64,000 bases of DNA, taken from positions 2,046,001 through 2,110,000 of the forward strand of contig JAPFFF010000004.1 of the NCBI GenBank assembly GCA_039105265.1, given 5' to 3'. Source of the stretch: Tritrichomonas musculus. Its lineage: Eukaryota > Parabasalia > Tritrichomonadida > Tritrichomonadidae. The translations under genes and the position numbers were made by a program. The first letter of the stretch is position 1. The number at the start of each line of letters is the position of its first letter. The notes under the pieces were generated by a model. That model did not search any database, was not told where the DNA came from, and worked only from the letters and a program-made list of their open reading frames with translations. Below are positions 38,762 through 51,600 of this stretch, in pieces.

Positions 38762-39631
38762 TTATTATAAATAAAATTACCGAAAAACGTGGTGGTTACT
38801 TTTTTGTTTTTATTTTCTTAAAGTAAAGTTCAAAACCCCCTAACAATAAAAAAACCCCCTAACTTTTTTAAAATTTGAGAGAAAACTTTTTATAGATCAA
38901 TAAATATTCATTCATTTTAATATATTTAATAATGTATTCAATATTATTTATGTATTATAATTTAGAAGCCCTGATTTTAACTTTACAAAACCCCCTAACT
39001 TTTTTCCATATTTAAATTTAAATTCAAAAGAAAGTACTTTTTGCCATCAAAAAAGGCTAATTAGAGAAGGAAAAATGGTCAAAAAAAGTTAGGGGGTTGT
39101 TGAAAAAGTTAGGGGGTTTATTCCTTTTCTTTACAAAAATTGTGTTGAACGATAAAATTAAAGGTCAAATTCGAAATTATTATACCTTTAGTGTAAATTT
39201 ATAAAAATAGAATCAGATATTTTAAAAGAATATAACAGGAACAAGATAATTAAAGTTATTTATGGATATGATGTAATTTGGTTAACAAATGGTCATTTGT
39301 TAAAAGAATGGTTTGAATTATTAACCAAATTAAGAATAAGAATATGGTTGCGTTTAGCAAAAAAAAATAAAAAATAGCAATCATGAAGAGATCTAAATGG
39401 ATGGAAGAATTATTGAATCTTTAAATCATTATTCACCAATTCGAAAATACTTTTAATAAAAAGCGAAGTGGAATTCCATCTCTTGAATTTGTTTTTTTTA
39501 TGCATAAATAGTTTTAATTAAAAAAAAAAAAAAAAAAAAAGATTAATATATATTAAAATATTTTTTAAACAATTAATCATAATTACATTTTTTTTATACA
39601 TATAATTTTTTCTTTTCTTTTTCTATTCTAT
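38762..39631. other. intergenic region with fold-back element and a short open stretch
   Basis: 870 bases between the kinase start and the 3' end of the giant gene. Besides the fold-back element, bases ~39199-39377 hold a 50-odd-codon open + frame without ATG (DILKEYNRNKIIKVIYGYDV...). It looks like a fragment of a dead gene, but I do not recognise it. An A tract of about 22 bases lies near 39520-39540. Confidence 0.4.
38832..39120. repeat. fold-back element with AACCCCCTAAC arms
   Basis: The left arm has two copies of AAAACCCCCTAAC (38832-38844 and 38851-38863). A third copy in the same direction is at 38987-38999. The right arm has two inverted copies, GTTAGGGGGTT (39089-39099) and GTTAGGGGGTTT (39109-39120). 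The spacing of the paired copies is nearly the same in both arms, as in a small inverted-repeat element of ~290 bp. No clear target-site duplication was found. The core resembles a telomere-type repeat, but copies are scattered, not tandem. Confidence 0.55.
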
Positions 39632-42600
39632 TTACTCTGGTTGTTTTGGAACCCTTAATCTTTTAGTAGCCATAGCTTTAGAAACTTTATCAATATCTTC
39701 TCTAAGTTCTTCTTCCTTTCTACCAAGCTGAGAGATTTGGACATTGACTTCCTTTCTTCTGTTGTCGAGTTCGTCCATGTCAGCCTTGTTAGTCAATGAG
39801 TATTTCTTCTTCTTCAAAGCTGTCTTCTTCTTAATAGAGAATTGTTCTTTGAGTGCCTTGATTCTTGTGTCCAATTGTTGGATGTTTTGTTCGATTCTCA
39901 TTGCATTGTCTTCTGAAGCGAATTGCTCAAGTTGTTCTAATTCAATGTTTGCGTTCTCTTCTTCCATTGCGATCAACTTGGCCTTTTCTTTGACAGCTTT
40001 CTCGTTCTTCTTAAGGATGTTCAATCTTCTGACCATTTGTGTAACATCAGGTCTTTCGTTTCTTCTTTCTTCAGCAAGTTTCTTGTTAAGCATGTCGTGG
40101 ATATTCTTCATATCTTCAATCTTTCCTTTCAACTTTCTAACGTCAGATGCATCCTGCTTGAGTTTCTTTGAAATGTTTTCATTTCTGTTCCTGGCTCTGT
40201 CGAGCTTCTTTTGGAGAAGCAACTTCTGTCTTGTTTCAGGTGGCATTGGTGTGTCACCTTCCTTTGGTTTGTAGATCTTGATTTGCTTTTCGAGTTCAGC
40301 GATTTCATTGTCAACAGAAGTGTCATTCTCAATTAATTGATCTCTTCTCTTTCTCATGTTTTCGAGATAGTCTTGAAGTGTTTGTGCATTCTCTTTCTGG
40401 ATTTGGTAAGCATCGTTTGTCTTCATGCAGTCATTGACTCTGAGTTCCATTGATCTTAAGTCTGATCCAGTCAATGTTGTTTGTCCGCCGTTTGTCTTGT
40501 CTGTCATTGGCATTGGCTTGTAGTTTGTGGACATCATTCGCATGAATTCGAGTGTTGGATGGCGTTGTCTGATTTCAAATTCAGTCAATTCGATCTGATC
40601 AGCAACATCTTTGACTTTCGCGCGTGCTTCAGTGAGTTGGTATTGAGCATCGCTAATTTGAACTTCAAGTTGAGCACGTCCAATCTTTTGTTGGAATGCA
40701 TTGCTCCAGATCTTACGAGCGAAGCTTCTGTTGTCTGTCTTTTTGACATTGATTGACTCACTTGCATCACTTGCGAAGAGTTCATCAAGACTGTCGTAAC
40801 TGACTTGATTAAATTCGCTCAAAGCTCCATCTTGTGAGTAGTAATATGAGTATTCTTCTTCGGCTGTTGTTCCATCTGGATGTTGCTGTCCATGTTGATG
40901 GTGGTGATGATGATGATGAGAACCTGAAGGACGCTTTGTGTGTGGCCTTCTATGTGGCCTATGTTGTTGTTGTTCATCTTCTTCGCCATTAGAAACAACT
41001 TCATTTTCATATTCATATTCGTAATCATAACCTTCACCACCTTCAGTGTAGCCAGCTGTTTCTTCTTCACCTGTGACACCTTCTTGTTGTCCTCCTTGTT
41101 GTTGTCCTGGCTTCTTTGTTGGCTTGTGGTGATGGTGATGATGTCCCTTGTTGTCTCCATTTTCGTCTTTGTTGTGATGATGATGCTTGTGTTGTTGTTT
41201 CTTGAGACGGTCTTTTGCGGCCTTCTTTCTTGCTGATGCAAGAAGTGACTCATCGAGTGAGTGTGTGGATTGTTGTGGCTTGATTTCTTTGATTGGATTA
41301 AGAAGACCAAAGTAAGAGATTGAATTTGAACGTGTCATCTTGTGCCTCCTCTTTCCTTGGCTTCCATCTTCTTGTGAAGAACCTTCATGAGATAATAATT
41401 TATCATCGTCTGTCTCTTGTTTATTATCTTCACCTTTGTTGCTTGGCTTCTTCTTCTTTGGAACTCTCTTTGGCTTGGAAACTTTCTGGCCGGTTGAGTC
41501 GTATTCATATTCGTATTCATAAGTAACTCCGCCTTCTCCTTCGGTTTCTTCTCCTCCTTCTTCGCCTTCTTCTTCTTGATCTTTCTTGACAATTTGGCCG
41601 TTTTTATCAGTCTTAAGAGTTGTTCCTTTAACAAGTCTTTTAACTTGCTTCTTGACACGCTTCTTCTTGCTCTTTGGTGGAACAACTTCAATTCTAGTTT
41701 CTCCGTTTTCATCAACAACTTCAACAAACGTTGGTCCTTCTTCTTTATCAGAACTCTTTGGAACTTTAACGAGAATCTTGTTTCCATTTGGATCTATCAT
41801 CTCAACTTCTTCGAACTTCTTTGGAACTCTTTTACCGTCAACTTCTTCAAATTCGTCATCATAAGGAATTCTTCTCTTGATTCTCTTCTTGTTTCCTTCT
41901 TCATCAACAATGTCTTCGTATTCATAATTAACAGGACGCTTGATAATAACTGGATTTCCATTTTCATCGTCTGATAAGATGTATTCATACGTTGTAGCCC
42001 TTCTCTTTGCTTTACGAACTTTGTCATCTTCGCAAAGAACATTGACGAATTCATATTGAACTGGTGATTCAATGTATTCTTTGTTTCCTTCTTCATCAAT
42101 GATTTCTTCGTATTCCATATCTGCTTCATTTGGCTTCTCATATTTGACGATGATTTTGTTTCCTTCTTCATCTTCTTCTTCTCTGAATTCAAAGTCTTTC
42201 ATGTTCTTGATGACTGATTGTTCGTTCTGTGGTTCTTCAATGAGATCGTATTCGAAATCATCTGGATTTTCAATTTCTTTGCGAACTTTGTATTGTGTCT
42301 TGCCTTCTGATTCCATGTCAACGATTTCGAAGACTTTGTTACGCTTGATGACTTTCTTCTTGCCTTCTTCATCAACTTCAACGAACTCGAATTCTTCTTC
42401 TGGATAGTTGTCTCTGGCACATTTGACTTTTTGCATTGACTTTGTTTCTTCTCCGTTTTCATCTTCAGATTCAACTTCCATGTCAACGTATTCATAGGAA
42501 ACTGGTCTTCTAACAATCTTCTTAACAATGTTTCCGTTTGGACCTTTCTCTTCAATTTGGACGAATTGGAATTCGGGTTCTTGTGGGACTTCTTTCTTAA

Positions 42601-45600
42601 CTGTACGAACTGTTCCGCCTTCGGATTCAACATCATCGACTTCGAATGGGATTTGTCTCTTTGAGATCCTCTTTGTTTGCTTGTTTTGAACATATTCGAA
42701 GCGTGTGTCTGGTTGATCAACGGCTCTTCGAACGTTGTTGTGTGTTGTACCGCCTTCGGATTCAGCTTCAATGAATTCGTAAAGTCTTGGACGTTTGACA
42801 ATGTTCAACGATCTTTCGTTTTTATCGTTATATTCCGGTTCTTCAATGAACTCGAAAACATCAGATTCTGGATAAACTGTTGCTCTGACGTTTCTAACTG
42901 TTCCATTTTCTGATTCAAGTTCTTCGATTTCAAAGCTCTTTGGTTTCTTGATGAGTTTCTTGTCTCCTGTTTCATCATCAACAACTTCTTCAAGGTCGAA
43001 TTCGTTCTCTGGATGAGTAACGTCGTGTCTGACTCTCTTTCTTGTCTTTGCTTGGGTAATTGGATCTTCCTCTTCTTCCCATGTCTTCTTGAACTTCTTC
43101 TGGATTTTCTTGATCTCTGTTGGATTGAGGAGTGTGACTGGTCTTCCTTCTGTGTTTTCGGCATCTTTTTCAACAGTGTCCCATTCATAAACTGGATCTT
43201 CAATTGGAATTCTCACGTCCTTAAGCATTGTTCCTCCTTCTGTTTCAATATCGGCAAGTTCGAATCTAACTTCAACTGGTTCGAGTGGCTTCTCTGGATT
43301 TTGTGGATCTTCATCGTAAACGTATTCTTTCTCATGTGGCTTTCTAACACGCTTTGTTTCGCCTGTTTCATCATCAACAACATCTTCCATTTCAACGAGA
43401 TTCTTCTTGATGATCTTTGAGCCATCGTAGTCTGACATTACTTCAAACTCGAACTCTGGTTCTGGTCGATGCCTCTTTGTCTTTGGTGCAAATGATTTCT
43501 CTTCTTTCTCGCCAAATGATTGCTCTTTGGCTTCCTTTTGCTTGATCTCTTCTTCATCACGGATGTATTCGTGTTCTTTGTTATGTTTGGTCTTTTCTTC
43601 TTCATTGTCTTTGTCAGTCATGATCTCATCTACTTCAATGTCGCTGTATTCTTCTTCAATTTCCTTGTCTTTGATTTCTTCTTCATTTGCAATGTCTTCC
43701 TCTGTGAGTTCTGGGATTTCTTCTTCTTCAACCCTGACTTTGATCTTTTCACCTGTTTCTTCATCTGTAACGTATTCATATTCATGAGGCTTCTCTTCTT
43801 CTCCTTCTGAATAATATTCAGTTCCTTCTGTTTCTTTCTTGACTTTGACTTTCTCGCCTGTTTCTTCATCGGTAACAAATTCATATTCGTCTTTGTGGTG
43901 CTTCTTCCTCTTCTTGTTTTCTTCTTCAATTGCACGTGCAAGAGCTTCTTCTTCATCGTCTTTAAGTTTCATAAGATCATCGTAATTTTCTTCCTTCTTT
44001 TTAGTTTCTTCTTCTTCTCCTCCTTCTTCTTCTGAATAATATTCAGTTCCTTCTGTTTCTTTCTTGACTTTGACTTTCTCGCCTGTTTCTTCATCGGTAA
44101 CAAATTCATATTCGTCTTTGTGGTGCTTCTTCCTCTTCTTGTTTTCTTCTTCAATTGCACGTGCAAGAGCTTCTTCTTCATCGTCTTTAAGTTTCATAAG
44201 ATCATCGTAATTTTCTTCCTTCTTTTTAGTTTCTTCTTCTCCTTCTCCCTCTTCTTCTGAATAATATTCAGTTCCTTCTGTTTCTTTCTTGACTTTGACT
44301 TTCTCACCTGTTTCTTCATCGGTAACAAATTCATATTCGTCTTTGTGGTGCTTCTTCTTCTTCTTCTTGTTTTCTTCTACAATTGCGCTTGTAAGAGCTT
44401 CTTCTTCTTCATCCTTAATTTTCATAAGATCATCGTAATTTTCTTTTTTCTCGTTTTCTTCTTCTTCTTCAAGAGGCTGAGCTGGTAAAACTTCGATGCT
44501 TGGGAGATCTTTTCCTGCTTCAAATTCTTCTTCTTCAGAATGTCCATTATGGTCGCCGCCCTCATCATCTTTCTTCTTTGGAACCTTGACCTTCTTCTTC
44601 TTGTCTGTGTTTACACGCTTCTTCTTTGGAATCTTTGCATGAACAACTCTGGTGTTAGTTTGTGTAGTTGAGTTTGATAAACCTGTTCTTGAACGTGGTG
44701 GAACTGGTTTTCCAATTGATTCCAATAAGCAGTCAGCGATTCTGTTTGAATATTCTTCAACATAGTTGTCAAGTGCATATTCATCTTCATTCCTTGGTTC
44801 TTGTCCTGATGATTCAGTTCCCATTTGGATGAGTGTTGCGCTTTCTTCGTATTCAACGGTTTCTTCTTCATAAGCTGAAATGTAATCGTATTCTTCTTCG
44901 TAGATCTTGCGTAAATGATCATCTTTCTCGTCTTCAAGATCAACAAGCTTGTTGAATAATTTCTCATTCTTGAGATCATCTTCATCTTCCTTGATTTGAC
45001 GAGCTCTGTTTTCTTCGTCATCTTCTTCTTCTTGATGAGCAACACTATTCATCTTAGCATCTTCATCATCGAAGATTTGAAGTGCTCTTTCGGCTTCGTT
45101 TTCATCATCAACACGTTGGTCACTTTCAAGTGTCTTATCTTCAATTTCTTCAAGATCTTTGGCTTTAATTGAATCTTCTTCTTCTTCAACGCGTGCTTCG
45201 CTATCAAGTTTGTTGTTCTCTTCAATTTCAATGTCTTTGCTAATTAAATCTTCATCTTCTTCATCAGCATGTGTAATTGATAACAACTTGCCGTCTTCCA
45301 TGTTCTTGAGATTCTTGGCTCTGATGTCTTCACGATCTTCTTCTTCTTGATGTATCCAGCTTGTTAGTTTTCTGTTCTCTTTGTCGAAGAGTCTAAGTGC
45401 TCTATCATTCTCTTCATCACTTGAGTTGAATCCTTCGCTTTCTTCACCAATTTCAACACGAACATCACTATCAAGTTTGGCATTTTCTTCGAGTTCAAGT
45501 TTCTTGTGCTTGATGAATTCCTCTTCATCATCGGCATGACCAATTGATAACAACTTGGCATCTTCTTCATCGAGAAGTTTCTTGGCGATCTCATCTTCAT

Positions 45601-48600
45601 CATCAAGTGCAATGTCATGAAGTTTGAGTTCTTCTTCTTCTTTAAGATCAATTGCCTTTTTGGTGTCATGAAGAAGTTGTTCGTCATAACACTTGTCATC
45701 TTCTTCATCGAAGCAGTCAATAGCTTTCTCACTATCAAATGCGCTTTCTTCACTGTCAAACTTGCCTAATTCATCAATAGTCAATAATCTTTCTAATCTT
45801 TCTTCCTCTTCTTCAGTGTATGCATAAAGTTCGTTTTCGAATTTGTCAGCTTCTTCTCTTACTAATTTGTTCTCAATGTCATCTTCATCACAAATAGCAA
45901 TGGAATCAAGTTTGGCATTTTCAATTTTGATTAATTCATCTTCGAGTTGTTCTTCTTCTTCTTCAAGAAGTCTTAAGCGACGTTCTTCTGCTTCAGCTTC
46001 TTCAATGTCATTTAATTTGGTTTGTTCTTCTTTATCAAGAAGATATTCAACCCATTCTTCTTCTTCTTCAAATGCCCATAGCTCATCTTTAACTTTGTCA
46101 TCTTCTTTTCCTTGTAAATCTTTCTCGAGAATTTCTTCTTCTTCTTCTCTTGTCTTCCACTCGTAGTACTTCTCGAAATCGACAACGTTTGAGTCTGATG
46201 AAGCATTTGATAATGCTGAAGATGGTCTTGGAGGATGATCATCATCGTTGAAATCGTCATCACCTTGTTTATTTTGATCTTCTTCTTCGGAACTGAAATC
46301 TTCAGCCACAATGTATTCAATTGCGCCAATGTCTGTTTGTGTTCCAAAGTTGCCAAGTGGTGGATAATCGAGTTGATCATGAATTACGTTGAGTGTCTTG
46401 TGAAGACCATCAAGTGTATCTCCAATGTCTTCGTATGTTTCTGGGAATTCGATTGCATTTGGTCTTTCAACTTCCATTGAGATAGCAATTTCTTTAGTTG
46501 GCTCGTGAACTTTGATTTTCAGCTTCTTTGCCTTTGTGATGAATGATTGGGATGTTTGTGAGCAAGCTTCTTCCATTTCAACGTAATTGTCTTCTTCAAA
46601 AACTTCTTCAGATTCCATGTATGGTTCATCAGAAAGTTGTTCTGTTTCCATTGATTTTGCAATTGAAATTTCACGTCCGAAGTAAGTTTCTGTTGTTTGA
46701 TTCTCTGTTGTAATTCCAACATCTCCAAATACGCAAACATCAACAGCTTCTGAAATTTCATTTCCTGGTTTGAAGTAAGTTTCTTCTGTTTGGATTTCCA
46801 TTGATGTTCTAGTAACAACATATTCGGCTTGTGCAATTTCGGTTGCTTCTTGTAATGAAAGTTCTGAAAGGAAGTTCAAATCATCCATTGTTGCGTTTTC
46901 ACTGTCAGATACTTCAGCCAAGTCTGCTCTGTAAGGAACGAATTCTGCTTCGGCTTCTCTTTGATAAATTTCTCTCTTTTCTTCTTCTAATTGATGCAAG
47001 TATCTTTCCATGATTTCTTCTTCTTCTTCTCTTTCAACATAATCTTCTCTTTCTACCTTATCTTTCTCTTCTGAGTCCAAATTTCTTTCTAACATTTCTT
47101 CTTCTTCTTCTCTTTCAGCATAAATTTCATTCTGAAGCTTGTCATATTCTTCTGCTGAAATGAAATGTCCGAAGTCACTTTCTTCGCAAACAATGACTGA
47201 TTCAAGTTTGCCATCTTCTTCGTTCATCAAGTGATCTTCAAGTTGTTCTTCTTCTTCTTCAAGAAGTCTTAAGCGACGTTCTTCGGCTTCCGCTTCTTCA
47301 ATGTCATTTAATTTGGTTTGTTCTTCTTTATCAAGAAGATATTCAACCCATTCTTCTTCTTCTTCAAATGCCCATAGCTCATCTTTAACTTTGTCATCTT
47401 CTTTTCCTTGTAAATCTTTCTCGAGAATTTCTTCTTCTTCTTCTCTTGTCTTCCACTCGTAGTACTTCTCGAAATCGAGAATGTTTGATTCTGAAAGAGT
47501 AGATGATGATCTTTGGATTTCTGGTTCTTTCTCCTTTGGTAAAGGAGCTTCATTAACTTCTTCTTCGGAAGCAACAATGTATTCAATAGCGCCAAGAGTA
47601 GTTTGTGTTCCCATTTGACTAATGATTGGTTCTTCAAGTTGATTCGTAAGGATCTTAAGAGTACTGTGAATATCATTAAGTGTTGAATCAAGATCTTCAA
47701 ATGTCTTTGGCATGTTTGGATAGTCGGCTTTCTCTGCTTCCATTGATGTTGAGATTTCTTTTAATTCAGGTTCATTGACTACGAGTCTCTTTGCCTTTGC
47801 AATGAATGAAGGAGATGTTTGTGCAAATGATTCTGCTAATTCAATGTAGTTGTCGGCTTCTGGAACTTCTTCTGATTCTTGATATGGTTCTGATGAAAAG
47901 TGTTCGGCTTCCATTGTAATGTCAATTGTTCGATGGACTTCTGGTTCGTAACTTTCGAAGCAGAAAGTGTTCTTTGAAATGTAGAACATGTTGTACATTT
48001 GATCGCCCCATTCGGCTTGGAATGAAGGATTGATTGAGAAGTGCTTGTCAAAGTATGATTCAGCAGTTTGGTTCGATGTAGCCTTTCCTTCTTCATTCGC
48101 TTCGAATTCGAATGACTTGAAGATTGTGTCCATTCTGTTGAACATTGAATCTTTAGTTTGAACATCGGCTGATTCTGTCATTACAACTTTCTCTTGTGCG
48201 TCGGATTCGTTTGCTTCTGCTGAAGAAAGTTGAGCAGCTGAATTAAAGTTGTCCAATTGAGCATTTTCATTGTCTGACTCTTCTTGGATATCAGCGATGT
48301 ATGGCCACAAGTCAATGTGCTTCTCGAATGTGAATGCTTGGCTAAGAGGATGCTGAAGATATGAGAAATCGGTCTGTGTTTCAATAGTGTTGTATGTTGC
48401 ATCTCTTGGTGGATTGGAATAAAGAACTTCATCCATGTCTTCTTCTTCTGGATTTCTAACGATGTAGTTATCGTGAATCTTTTGGCATCCTTTGTTGAGG
48501 AAGTCATCAACATCGTTGGTGTTGATTGTCAAGTTTGACATGTCATAATCATAATCGTATGATTGTTCAATCAAAACGTTCATTTCAAGACGCTTGTTAA

Positions 48601-51600
48601 CTGGAACAGCACGAACAATTTGTGTTTGTGCAATTGCATTTAATTTTGGACATTTGACATCTTCTGGAGAGACGATTTCAAGTTGTTTCACTGAGATAAA
48701 TGAAGATGATGTTTGTGTTCCTGCTGATGACTTTAATAAAGGTTCAGAACTCATATCACCGTTGATTTCGAGTTGATTCATGAAGTTGTTGCATGTTTGA
48801 TAATTACGATCTGGAACACGCATCTCATTGCCAGCAGCCATAGGATTCTTGCTTTCATCTTCTGTCATTGCATTTGAGCCCATGTCGCTTGATTCTTGAA
48901 TGTCAAGGTTTCTTTGTGCAGCTTTTCCAGTTGAGAATTTAGTGATTTCATTCTCTGAATCATATTTGTGAGCAAGTTTGTTCCTGTTCTCAATGTCGGA
49001 TGATTCACGCATTTTCTCAGATGTATCTTGAAGTCCTGATTCAATTCCTGTTGCTTTGTCATCGACTTGGAAGTTGTCGTATTCGTCAGATTTCATTGTG
49101 TGATTGCCTGGTAAGACTTCAGAGTGAGAAGTGCTGTTCATTGGGATTTCAGAATCAGTTTGTATGCTTGAAAATCTCTGGTGCTGATTGTTGAAGTCTG
49201 ATTGGTTGATCTTCTTCGATGTGTTACGATCAGTGATGATTGGCTTGTTGTCGTTTGTGAGGTTTCCTGATTCTTCAGTTGCATAGATGTTTGTTTCAAA
49301 GCCTTCTCTGTTCCCTGGCATGAAATCACGATCAGGACGTTGAGCATTAGATTTGATGCGCCTTGTGGATGCGTCAGCTGTTGTTGGTGTTAAATCTTCA
49401 GAGTTAAGATTTGTTTCAAATCCTTCTTTACCGCCTCTTTGGTAGTTGTTATCAGAGTCGTTTGCGTCTGTTGGAAGACGTCTTGGATTGGTGTCAGCCA
49501 TTGATGCTTCTGTGTCTTCTGAGTTGATGTTTGTCTCAAAGCCTTCTCTGAAGTACATTGGCTGTGTGTCTGAGTTTTGTTCATTCTGCTTAAGATGATC
49601 AGAATGAAGGCCTGTTCCGGAGGAGACGTTTTCTTCTGAGTCATTGATCGATGGACTGAAGAGTGGTCTTGGGACTTGCATGAATTCACGATCTGTAACT
49701 TGACTGTTTGCATTGATTGGACGTGATTGAAGACCAACTGTTGAGGCTGCTGTGTCTTCTGAGTCGTTGATGCCTCTTCCTGATGTGAAGTTGTTGTTGG
49801 TGGCATCCATGAACCTGTTTTCGTATCGCTGGGGATAGGATCGGATTGGATTTGTTTGGATGCCTGCCGATGATGCTTCTGTGTCTTCTGAGTTGATGTT
49901 GGTCTCGAATCCTTCTCTGTTGCCGCCTAAGAAGTTGCCCTCTGAGAATGGTTCGTTTGAGGAGCGCATTGGACGTGAGTTGATGTCGGCTGTTGAGGCA
50001 GAAGTCATCTCTGAAAGAAGGCTTGATTCAAGTCCTTCGCCTCTTGCAATTGGCTGGTTGTCTGAGTCTTGTACGTTGGATGAAAAGATTGGACGTTGAT
50101 TGATTCCTGCAGTAGAAGCAGATGTCATCTCTGAGAGAAGATTGGATTCAAGTCCTTGACCTGTTGGCAATGGTTGGTTCTCTGAGTCTTGGACATTAGA
50201 TGAGTTGATTCTTCTGTTGTTGAAGCCTGCCGTTGAATGATTCGTTGTTTCTGAGTTGAGATTGGATTCAAGTCCTTGGCCAGTTGGCAATGGTTGGTTC
50301 TCTGAGTCTTGAACATTAGATGAGTTGATTCTTCTGTTGTTGAAGCCTGCCGTTGAATGATTCGTTGTTTCTGAGTTGAGATTAGATTCAAGTCCTTCTT
50401 GTCCTGGCATTGGCTGTGTTTCTGATCCATTTCCATTGGATGAGTTGATTCGCCTGTTGTTGAAGCCTGCCGTTGATGGATTTGTGATTTCTGAGTTGAG
50501 TTGTGATTCAAGGCCTCCACGGTTATAAATTGGTTGGTTATCTGAGCTTTGTTGGTTTGGTGCAAGTCGATTTGAGTGGAGGTTGCTTGGTGCTGATGTT
50601 GAGTAGGCTGAATCGTTGATGTCTGGGTTGAAGATTGGACGTGGAACATTCATGTATTGGTTCTCTGAGTTTGGTCCTGTTGGCAGCCTGTTTGTGTTAG
50701 TGCCAACAGTGGATGTCATTGCCTCATCTGAGCTGTTGATTGTTGGTTGGTATGGCTCGTTGCGTGCCCTGATGAGCTGGTTCTCAGAGTTTGGTCCGTT
50801 GAATGAGCGCATTGGCTGGTAGTTCATTTCTGCTGTTGAAGCGGATGTCATCTCAGAGTTGAGATCTGATTCAAGTCCTTCTCTGCCAAACATTGGTTGT
50901 GCCTCTGATGTTTGTCCGTTTGTTGATCTCATTGGGCTGTAGTTCATGCCTGCAGTGGAGGCCGATGTTACCTCTGAGTTGAGGTTTGACTCAAATCCTT
51001 CTCTGCCAAACATTGGTTGATTTTCTGAGTCTTGAACATTTGATGAGTTGATTCTTCTGTTGTTGAAGCCTGCTGTTGATGGATTTGTGATTTCTGAGTT
51101 GAGATTGGATTCGAATCCTTCTTGGCCTGGCATTGGTTGGTTCTCTGAGTTTGGTCCATTTGATGTGAAGATTCTTCTGTTGTTTACTCCTGCTGTTGAA
51201 GCAGATGTCATCTCTGAGAAAAGATTTGATTCAAGTCCTTCTTGGCCTGGCATTGGTTGGTTCTCTGAGTCTTGAACATTCGATGAGTTGATTCTTCTGT
51301 TGTTGAAGCCTGCCGTTGAATGATTCGTTGTTTCTGAGTTAAGATTAGATTCAAGTCCTTCTTGTCCTGGCATTGGCTGTGTTTCTGATCCATTTCCATT
51401 GGATGATCTCATTGGACGTGAGTTGAAGCCTGCCGTTGATGGATTTGTGATTTCTGAGTTGAGTTGTGATTCAAGGCCTCCACGGTTATAAATTGGTTGG
51501 TTATCTGAGCTTTGTTGGTTTGGCGCAAGTCGATTTGAGTGGAGGTTGCTTGGTGCTGATGTTGAGTAGGCTGAATCGTTGATGTTTGGATTGAAGATTG

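Noticed and set aside
39199..39377. Transposase fragment between the kinase and giant genes
   Set aside because: The short open stretch (KIIKVIYGYDVIWLTNGH) has no motif I can tie to a transposase family, so no identity is claimed.
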